From Verrucomicrobiales bacterium (lineage in GTDB: Bacteria > Verrucomicrobiota > Verrucomicrobiia > Verrucomicrobiales > DEV007), in assembly GCA_029213025.1 (NCBI GenBank), contig JARGOZ010000014.1, forward strand, positions 1 through 64,000: 64,000 nt of DNA. The letters are read 5' to 3'. Made by a program: the position numbers and the translations under genes. This document shows positions 58,398-64,000 of this stretch, piece by piece. The number at the start of each line of letters is the position of its first letter. Position 1 is the stretch's first letter. The notes under the pieces are model-generated. The model saw nothing but the letters and a program-made list of their open reading frames with translations, made no database searches and was not told the DNA's origin.

Positions 58398-58796
58398 ATG
58401 CCTACAGCGATTAAAATTGGCGACGAACTGGCTGAAGACGCCCGGGATGCGGCAAAAAACGCAGACCGCTCGCTTACCGGGCAGGTTGAGCACTGGGCTC
58501 GTATCGGGCGGGGGATTGAAGAATGGCTCCCGGCATCTGCCATTGCCCTACTCAAAAAATGTGGAGGTAACCCGGACGATCTCGAAGACGAAATGGAAAA
58601 GAGGCGACTGTTTGATATCCTTCAAAAAGTGCGGGAAAATTCCGATTTTACTTCGTGGAGAAAAATGATTCTTGATAACAATTCTCCAGCCTACGAAGAG
58701 GACCCCAACGATCAGGAAAAAGTTGTTCAGGTTTGGCCGAATGGTCAGAAGATTCCCGGACGATTCGTGAACCGGCAATTTGTTCCCGAGGCTTGA
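58398..58796 (+). CDS. ParD-like antitoxin
   Basis: The 132-residue product opens with PTAIKIGDELAEDARDAAKN then ADRSLTGQVEHWARIGRGIE, a ribbon-helix-helix region of the ParD-like antitoxin family. The rest (SDFTSWRKMILDNNSPAYEE) is an acidic tail that would cover a toxin. The next gene encodes a zeta-like kinase, so the pair is a type II toxin-antitoxin module. It is probably autoregulatory. Confidence 0.78.
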   Translation: MPTAIKIGDELAEDARDAAKNADRSLTGQVEHWARIGRGIEEWLPASAIALLKKCGGNPDDLEDEMEKRRLFDILQKVRENSDFTSWRKMILDNNSPAYEEDPNDQEKVVQVWPNGQKIPGRFVNRQFVPEA

Positions 58797-58848
58797 TACT
58801 AATGGCGGCCATTGATCGTAAAAAGAATGATTTACAAGTGTAATGTAA

Positions 58849-59496
58849 GTGTTTTTATCTGAAATTATTCCGCCTGATAAATCTGTCATAGTAATGCTGG
58901 CCGGTCCGAATGGGGCGGGTAAGTCGACATTCTATGAAAATCATTTGTCTGATATCGGGCTGCCCTTCATCAACGCTCATTTGTTAGCGAGCGAGCATTT
59001 TGGAAATCAGGAGCCCGAAACCGCTTATGATGCGGCCCGTTTAGCGGAGCAGATTCGCCAACACCATGTGGAGAATGCTAATTCCTTTATTTTCGAGACT
59101 GTTCTTTCTGATCCAGTAGGTGCCAAAGTGCAGTTTCTGGAGGATGCGAAGCAAGACAGGGGCTTTTTCGTTTCTGTGCATTTTATTGGCATTTCTTCAG
59201 CCAATTTAAGTCAGGCCCGGGTCATTCAGCGAGTTCAGAAAGGCGGTCACGATGTTCCGGATGAGAAAATATCCTCGCGATTCCCGCGCACCCTGAAAAA
59301 TTTGCAGCGCCTTTTACCGGTCGCAGATGAATTGACGATTTATGATAATTCGGAAGTGGCCAGGCCTCATCGAGTGGTCGTTTATTTGCAAAACGGGGAT
59401 CTGTCATCTCTTTCTGACGACATCCCTGACTGGCTGGAATTTCTGAATCTTCCGTCCCTCACCAAACCTGAAACCACAATTCTCAATCACAAATGA
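58849..59496 (+). CDS. zeta-toxin-like P-loop kinase
   Basis: Start GTG 58849; 215 residues. Walker A is GPNGAGKST at 19-27, followed by INAHLLASEHFG, AEQIRQHHVENANSFIFETV and FVSVHFIGISSANLSQARVI, then RFPRTLKNLQRL. This is the zeta-toxin/UDP-N-acetylglucosamine kinase fold (the Asp for substrate activation in classic zeta is Asn in FINAH here). It would be neutralised by the upstream ParD-like protein. A third gene overlaps its stop by 4 bp (ATGA). Confidence 0.8.
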   Translation: MFLSEIIPPDKSVIVMLAGPNGAGKSTFYENHLSDIGLPFINAHLLASEHFGNQEPETAYDAARLAEQIRQHHVENANSFIFETVLSDPVGAKVQFLEDAKQDRGFFVSVHFIGISSANLSQARVIQRVQKGGHDVPDEKISSRFPRTLKNLQRLLPVADELTIYDNSEVARPHRVVVYLQNGDLSSLSDDIPDWLEFLNLPSLTKPETTILNHK

Positions 59497-60047
59497 GCCG
59501 CCTTAGCCAAAGCGAAACCGTGCAGCATCTTGAAAAGATTCTCGAATCATCCCCGGAAGTGAACGATGTGTTTCGCAATGTCAATGAATGCATTGCCTTT
59601 CAGGGGCGGGTGGAAAAACTTATTGATCTGATTGATCAGATCGATTCGGCGGAGCCCAATCTGCAGCAGGTTTATCAATCCGTTTTTCCTGGGCTGAAGG
59701 GTTCATCTCCGAGGGTGGAATTTTCAAAGTTCCGAACACTCATTTCCAGAATTTCAGAAGCGGAGTCCCGCGAATTTCTGAGTTTGGTCTTGAGTGTAAT
59801 CTGCGACGAAGACAGGCATCGCTACGTGAGCGCGTCTTCTGACAACACGGTGAAAGTGTGGGACGCGGAAAGTTTCGAGAGCCTCGCTACAATAATGCAC
59901 TTACCCGCCCAACAGTGGGCTTCTTTTAAACCAGGGGTTGCGAGACCTGTAGCTATGTCGACAGATGCAGCCGAACACTTGAAGTGGGTGGGGCGTGAGG
60001 TGAATTCCCAGCGACTTGTCGCGATTCCTTACGAAGCTTTACGCTAA
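59493..60047 (+). CDS. third gene of the TA unit, unknown N-terminus plus a WD40 fragment
   Basis: The 184-residue product starts with an ATGA overlap on the zeta-like gene. Residues 1-105 are helical and unrecognised. Residues ~110-145 (HRYVSASSDNTVKVWDAESF) are a single WD40 blade with ESLATIMHLPAQQWASFKPG after it, which looks like the tail of a WD40 protein. One blade cannot form a propeller, so this is either a chimera created by recombination with a WD40 gene or a divergent adaptor. Its end overlaps the convergent lipoprotein gene by 4 bp. Confidence 0.6.
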   Translation: MSRLSQSETVQHLEKILESSPEVNDVFRNVNECIAFQGRVEKLIDLIDQIDSAEPNLQQVYQSVFPGLKGSSPRVEFSKFRTLISRISEAESREFLSLVLSVICDEDRHRYVSASSDNTVKVWDAESFESLATIMHLPAQQWASFKPGVARPVAMSTDAAEHLKWVGREVNSQRLVAIPYEALR

Positions 60048-60595
60048 TCCCGCTGCTCCAAAACGTTATTGATCCCGGAAAAGTCGACTTCCGGAATTTT
60101 GTTTTCAGCCGGGTGTTTCCAGGTGACGAGGTTTCCGTCGCCGATGACGTTGCCTTCTGCAACAGCGTCGCAGGTCAGTTTATTGTCGTTGCCTTTCACT
60201 TCGATGTTTTGGACGAAGTCGCAGCTGATTTTGTTGTTTTTGCCGTGCACGGTAAGATTGGCGCAGCCTCCCTGAATGGTCAGATCGGCTTCATTCGCGG
60301 TCACGACGATCTCTTTTCCATCGGCCTGGATGGTCCGCTTTGTGCCGTTTTTTGCGACCTTAATAGATGAAGAAAAATCGTCTTCGTTCACATCGCCGCC
60401 CGGTTTCAGGGACAGGTTGCCGGTCTTTTTCCATTTGGGTAGCTGCCCGGGGATGACTTCGAGGGTTTCGATGCCTCGATTCGAGCTGATCGGGCTGGTG
60501 GTGTTCACCTTCGGCGCGTTACACCCGGACTGAATCAGGGCGATCACGAGAAGCACAGATAACCATCTGCCGGAATTTCGAATCGGGAACATCAT
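60044..60595 (-). CDS. DUF3060-type lipoprotein
   Basis: The 183-residue product has a lipoprotein signal with lipobox LIQSGC (Cys25). The C-terminal half matches DUF3060, a right-handed beta-helix-like repeat: VVTANEADLTIQGGCANLTV, HGKNNKISCDFVQNIEVKGN, DNKLTCDAVAEGNVIGDGN. The function is unknown. Such proteins are surface- or periplasm-anchored. An SCO-family gene lies 54 bp upstream in the same direction. Confidence 0.8.
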   Translation of the reverse strand: MMFPIRNSGRWLSVLLVIALIQSGCNAPKVNTTSPISSNRGIETLEVIPGQLPKWKKTGNLSLKPGGDVNEDDFSSSIKVAKNGTKRTIQADGKEIVVTANEADLTIQGGCANLTVHGKNNKISCDFVQNIEVKGNDNKLTCDAVAEGNVIGDGNLVTWKHPAENKIPEVDFSGINNVLEQRD

Positions 60596-60648
60596 GCCAA
60601 AACTACAAATTCTCTACGAATCGGCCGGATGTTTTGTTAGCTGTAGTG

Positions 60649-61317
60649 TCAGGGTGTTTCGCTTGACTCGAGAAGTTTTCGCACCACCCGGGTGACTTCT
60701 TTGGCAGCTCCGGGATTCATTCCGTTGGCGTAGAACCGAACCACCCCGAGTTGATCGACAACGGCGATCTTTTCGCTGTGCAACAGCTCCCTGGTTCGGC
60801 GTACCGAGCTGGCTTCCGGTGTTTCGCCGGGAGTTGTCACCATGAATCCTTTGGTGCTGAGCCGCTCGATTTCTTTGGTATCACCGGTGAGGAAGGCCCA
60901 GCGATCTCCGGCTTTGAAGGCTTCCGCGTATTTGGCGAGCCTTTTCGGATTATCGGTTCGTGGATCTACGCTTATAGAGACGAGCTCGACGCGGGGATCA
61001 TTTATAAAGGCCTCCTGCACATCCTGCATTCTGCGGCTGAGTAGAGGGCACTCTGTGGCGCAGGAGGTGAAAATGAAATTGGCGACCCAGACTTTCCCGG
61101 CAACATCTTTGATCCCGAAAGGCTGTTCGCGGTGATCTGTGAGGGAGAAGTCCTGAATCATACCGTAGCGGGAGATTTTCGGAGCGTTGTCGCGGGAGTT
61201 CCGGTTTTTTCCGCTGTAGGCGAACAGGAGTGCGCCCATCACCGTGACCGCCAGCAGGGCTACAGCGATCTTTGCTGCCGGGAAACTGCTTTTATCGGGT
61301 TCGGATGATGCGTTCAT
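60649..61317 (-). CDS. SCO1/SenC-family copper-binding protein
   Basis: The 222-residue product has an N-terminal membrane anchor (about 15-35) and a thioredoxin-like fold with the copper ligands Cys86 and Cys90 in FTSCATECPLL and His181 in ELLHSEKIAVVD. SISVDPRTDNPKRLAKYAEA is also typical. SCO proteins deliver copper to cytochrome c oxidase CuA or protect thiols outside the membrane. No cox genes are in the window. Confidence 0.9.
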   Translation of the reverse strand: MNASSEPDKSSFPAAKIAVALLAVTVMGALLFAYSGKNRNSRDNAPKISRYGMIQDFSLTDHREQPFGIKDVAGKVWVANFIFTSCATECPLLSRRMQDVQEAFINDPRVELVSISVDPRTDNPKRLAKYAEAFKAGDRWAFLTGDTKEIERLSTKGFMVTTPGETPEASSVRRTRELLHSEKIAVVDQLGVVRFYANGMNPGAAKEVTRVVRKLLESSETP

Positions 61318-61375
61318 GTTGTGAATTCATACGCAAATTGCATCGCGATGGATGTAGTCGCCACGAAAATCGGTC

Positions 61376-61771
61376 TTAGGAATCTTCGCGATCACGGATT
61401 TCGTTGATTTTATCGAGCAAATCGTTCAACGCATAGGGTTTGGAGAAAATCGCGTAGGGCGTGCCGCCGGTCTGTTGAATGATCTCGTCTTTATCGACGA
61501 GAAATCCGCTGGCTACGATTACGGGAATCTTCGAGTTGGAAAGGATCATTTCCCGGTAAAGTTCGGTGCCGGTCATTCGCGGCATGGCGATATCAAGAAT
61601 GGCCACGAGGATATCTTTTTCGTGCTCTGCGATTATCTCCAGAGCTTCAATACCGTCTCCAGCAGGGAATGTCCGGTAGCCGTTGCGCTCACAGAGTGAG
61701 ACTACCATGTTTCGGATCACTTCCTCGTCTTCAACGACGAGGACTCCCGGTGGCTTTTGAATTTCCGCCAT
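61376..61771 (-). CDS. single-domain response regulator
   Basis: The 131-residue receiver keeps all key residues: acidic pair Glu14/Asp15 (VVEDEE), phospho-acceptor Asp60 (ILDIAMPRMTG), Ser near 88 (VIVASGF) and Lys111 (FSKPYAL). It has no output domain, so it would act by protein contact, for example in a phosphorelay. No histidine kinase is adjacent. Confidence 0.92.
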   Translation of the reverse strand: MAEIQKPPGVLVVEDEEVIRNMVVSLCERNGYRTFPAGDGIEALEIIAEHEKDILVAILDIAMPRMTGTELYREMILSNSKIPVIVASGFLVDKDEIIQQTGGTPYAIFSKPYALNDLLDKINEIRDREDS

Positions 61772-61954
61772 TTGGAACTAAAATGGCGAAACGGCCAGGG
61801 AAATCCTGGCGCGTGGCAGTGAATATTCAGTTCGTTCTTTAGTCGAGACGGGCATCAATTGAGTCACTGGTAACATACTCAATCTCAATCCGTTTTCCAG
61901 CAACAATGGCAGGTTTCCAGCGCACACGGCGCTATCTGCTCCTCGTCAGGGGAT

Positions 61955-62536
61955 TCATTTTTTTTGCGGTTCGACCCAGCCGGAAATGTTGGCCGGTTGA
62001 ATCTTCAGACCCAAGTCAATCAGCAGATCGCCGAGCTCAAAACGGTCGGTGGTGCGGTCGGAAAGACTCGCAAACCGGGCGTCGATATGGCCGAAAATTT
62101 CCTCTCTCAGGCTGGCCATTTCATCAGCAAAATGATCGGAACGGGATTGAAGCTCACTTTTCATTTCCCTCTCAATGTTGTCGAGTCGGTCTTCCAGCGA
62201 AGCAATACGGTCTGCAGTTGATTTCGCGGTTTTGTCGAGGCTCTTACGAAATTCCTCGTCGTGTTTGATTCTGGTGGCTGCTTCTGACTTTAAACGGCTG
62301 TCGATACTACCGATTCTGGTTTCAGAGGTTTCGATAAGGTCCTCGATAAAACTCAGTTTGGTATCAATTTTTGTTTCCACGCGTTGAAGCTCGTCTTCTG
62401 GACTCGGCTCCGGATCTACATGAACGGTTCTAACTCTGACTTCTGCCTTTCGATTACCGAAAAGCAGGTCTCTGACCGATTCGATGTTGTCGTTAGCTTG
62501 CTCTTCTGTATCTGAAAACAGGACCGAATTTTCCAT
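61955..62536 (-). CDS. coiled-coil protein of unknown function
   Basis: The 193-residue product is a long heptad-rich coiled coil from about residue 50 to 160 (RVETKIDTKLSFIEDLIETS, IASLEDRLDNIEREMKSELQ), with a short N-terminal block around VRDLLFGNRKAEVRV and a C-terminal FELGDLLIDLGLKI segment. There is no membrane segment or catalytic motif. FGNRKAE-type N-termini occur in several hypothetical proteins, but I recognise no family. An AT-rich gap precedes it. Confidence 0.65.
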   Translation of the reverse strand: MENSVLFSDTEEQANDNIESVRDLLFGNRKAEVRVRTVHVDPEPSPEDELQRVETKIDTKLSFIEDLIETSETRIGSIDSRLKSEAATRIKHDEEFRKSLDKTAKSTADRIASLEDRLDNIEREMKSELQSRSDHFADEMASLREEIFGHIDARFASLSDRTTDRFELGDLLIDLGLKIQPANISGWVEPQKK

Positions 62537-62599
62537 AGTTTTCAGTATATGTTATTTGTTTGAATAGTAAAATATATTTATTAATATATGTTAACTTTT

Positions 62600-63613
62600 T
62601 TAAAAGGAATCCAGAAATCCGTTGAGTAAATCTCTATAGGCAAATCCAGCTCGTATAATCATACCGGCGACTACAAAAAGTGTAGTAAAGTATACACCTT
62701 TCGGGACCCATTCAGCGAGTTGGTCCATGGCATCGGAAAGGGCCTCACCGTAAAATTTTCTCCAGCGGGCAAATTCGGCATCCAGCATCCCGGCTTCCTC
62801 TGCGGAGGCGATTCCCCGCGCGAAGTCGTTGGGAAAGGCGGCAGGATGCTCAAACAGAGCTAAAGCCAGTTTATCGCCCTGCTTGACGATTTTTTCCCCC
62901 TGTTTGGCGGCGCTGCGAATCAATCCGCTGTTCGATGCATCGCCGGCGCCTTTGATTGATTCACTCATTTTCATACCGGCGAGGAGAAAGATCTCAAATA
63001 CAGAAGTAAACCTTTCCAGGGCGGCGTATTTTCTGGCCTTGCCGAGCACCGGTATCATATTCAGGAGTCTGTCGGCAGTTTTGCTGTTGGCGGCCTGCTG
63101 TCTGAGTAGCACAAGGGCGATGCCGGTAAGGACCAGGATGATATAGATTAAAACGGCCCATCGGCCGGTTTCCCATACGATTTGCATATAGGGTTTGTCT
63201 TCGTTGGCGGGATTGAATTTGGTAAACATGGCTCCGGCGAAAGTGGTGACAAGCAGGCCAAAGTGGAAAAGGAACACCGGATATATCAGGCCTTTGCGGA
63301 TCCGTTGGCGGGTTCGGTTGAGGCGCTCGTAGTATTCGGAAAGATGCTGTAGTCCGGCATCGAGTTGACCGCCGCGCTCGGAGGCATCCAGCATTTGGTA
63401 ATCGAGAGCGGCGAGTTTTGATGAGCTGGACATGGACTCGGCAATGCTCTGTCCGGAGGATACGCCGCGGTGAATGGAATCGTAGATCACGCGCTCTTCT
63501 TTTCGCACCCCTGGTTGGCTCAGCATCGAGTCGCAGGCCTTTTCTATACCCATCCCGGTTCGGACATATCGGGAAAGGTTGCGGAATATATGACTTTTAG
63601 CGGAAGGCGACAT
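62600..63613 (-). CDS. type II secretion/pilus inner-membrane protein, GspF-like
   Basis: The 337-residue product has two T2SSF-type halves (FRNLSRYVRTGMGIEKACDS near residue 9; ERFTSVFEIFLLAGMKMSES near 200) and three probable membrane segments (about 115-135, 150-170 and 305-330). It fits the GspF/PilC platform protein, slightly shorter than the usual 400 residues. No other secretion gene is in view, so it may be an orphan that works with a remote apparatus. Confidence 0.82.
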   Translation of the reverse strand: MSPSAKSHIFRNLSRYVRTGMGIEKACDSMLSQPGVRKEERVIYDSIHRGVSSGQSIAESMSSSSKLAALDYQMLDASERGGQLDAGLQHLSEYYERLNRTRQRIRKGLIYPVFLFHFGLLVTTFAGAMFTKFNPANEDKPYMQIVWETGRWAVLIYIILVLTGIALVLLRQQAANSKTADRLLNMIPVLGKARKYAALERFTSVFEIFLLAGMKMSESIKGAGDASNSGLIRSAAKQGEKIVKQGDKLALALFEHPAAFPNDFARGIASAEEAGMLDAEFARWRKFYGEALSDAMDQLAEWVPKGVYFTTLFVVAGMIIRAGFAYRDLLNGFLDSF

Positions 63614-63656
63614 GGCGGAAAGATTCCACGTTTCCGCGTTAAGGACAAGCTACACG

Positions 63657-63695
63657 ATTATACCCTGTTAAGTCTGCGATTGTACCCTGTTGAAT
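63657..63695 (+). repeat. 22-bp-period repeat, locus 3 (two units)
   Basis: ATTATACCCTGTTAAGT at 63657 and ATTGTACCCTGTTGAAT at 63679, 22 bp apart. They lie in the 85-bp gap upstream of the GspF-like gene and just after the stop of the dNTPase gene. Confidence 0.95.
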
Positions 63696-63698
63696 CGG

Positions 63699-64000
63699 TT
63701 AACCGGATACGAGGTCGCCGATTGAGCCGTAATCGACTTCGAAGAGCCGCTTGTAGTTTCGTCGCACGACTCCGTCAGTCATCCGGGCGACTGAGTCGCA
63801 CACAAGGCGCGCGCGGTCTTTTTGCTCAAGTCCGTCGGCGAAAATTCTTTCCTCTTCATCGTCGGATAGAATTTTGTAGTGGTCTTCGCGTCGGCCGGGT
63901 GTTTCTCTGATATAGAAACGGGCAAATTCTTCGAACAGGCGGGTCAGTATCACGTCGGCCTTCCGGTCGAGCTGACTCATTTGCTGAGAACGAAAGACTA
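63699..64000 (-). CDS. dNTP triphosphohydrolase C-terminus (runs off the right edge)
   Basis: The frame is open beyond ATG 63980 (codons upstream read VFRSQQ), so it is partial. The visible end contains DRKADVILTRLFEEFARFY, DGLEQKDRARLVCDSVARMT, then DGVVRRNYKRLFEVD, which resembles the C-terminal helices of dGTPase/dNTPase proteins of the HD superfamily (…R.V.DYIAGMTD..A…LF). The HD catalytic core would be outside the window. Assignment rests on this tail. Confidence 0.6.
   Translation of the reverse strand, partial: VFRSQQMSQLDRKADVILTRLFEEFARFYIRETPGRREDHYKILSDDEEERIFADGLEQKDRARLVCDSVARMTDGVVRRNYKRLFEVDYGSIGDLVSG

Noticed and set aside
1-64000. tRNA and rRNA genes
   Set aside because: I looked for T-arm (GGTTCRANTCC) and conserved rRNA stretches on both strands and found none outside coding frames. 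A covariance search would be needed to be certain.

Overview
The window looks like a piece of a Verrucomicrobiota (PVC superphylum) chromosome. The evidence is an ECF sigma factor overlapping a FecR-domain membrane protein, a PVC-type multidomain c-type cytochrome with a DUF1080 tail, a DUF1080-ThuA fusion, a Tat-exported Gfo/Idh/MocA oxidoreductase, a GH115-like glycoside hydrolase and several proteins with the LEPR-XLL-type N-terminal motif. Planctomycetota cannot be fully excluded. No rRNA, tRNA or CRISPR array was found.

Layout. (1) 1-6.85 kb: the end of a WD40 protein, then a sigma/FecR pair, a decayed DUF1592/DUF1552-type relic and a large secreted GH115-like enzyme. (2) 6.85-16 kb: an AT-richer accessory island with an Rpn-type nuclease, an Mrr-type endonuclease, an HTH antitoxin beside a broken PIN toxin, a KAP-like P-loop NTPase, a frameshifted PD-(D/E)XK nuclease-NTPase gene and a second Rpn-type nuclease. 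A 205-bp near-identical copy of the GH115 gene's 3' end lies on both sides of most of this island, and a 173-bp MITE-like element abuts the right copy. (3) 16-21.6 kb: relics (a polyvalent-kinase-like fragment and a second sigma/DUF relic), a secreted beta-propeller protein and a TetR regulator divergent from a small membrane protein. (4) 21.6-29 kb: secreted carbohydrate/redox genes (cytochrome-DUF1080, SufU-like protein, DUF1080-ThuA, Gfo/Idh/MocA), then rnr on the other strand. (5) 32-52.6 kb: a locus bounded by two DUF6941-like paralogues. It holds two small LEPR-XLL-type proteins, a LuxR-type regulator, two paralogous AraC-type regulators with degenerate receiver domains, and a giant (about 5,055 residue) exported mosaic protein interrupted by one frameshift. 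(6) 52.7-64 kb: housekeeping genes (rpmI, rplT, pheS, pheT, trmJ-like, a thioesterase), a ParD-like/zeta-like toxin-antitoxin module, a DUF3060 lipoprotein, an SCO-family protein, a response regulator, a coiled-coil protein, a GspF-like protein and the C-terminus of a dNTP triphosphohydrolase.

How the parts may work together. The ECF sigma gene, its relic and the cytochrome-DUF1080 gene share an upstream motif (GTTASAC, 13 bp, YGGAGAGAA). This suggests one sigma regulon driving secreted degradative functions. The LEPR locus reads as a self-contained surface-protein locus: one giant exported protein with two metzincin-like protease sites, phage-tail-collar modules and beta-repeat stalks, several small proteins with the same export motif, and dedicated regulators. 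Three intergenic sites (27.5, 53.6 and 63.7 kb) carry the same 22-bp-period repeat, which no other feature explains.
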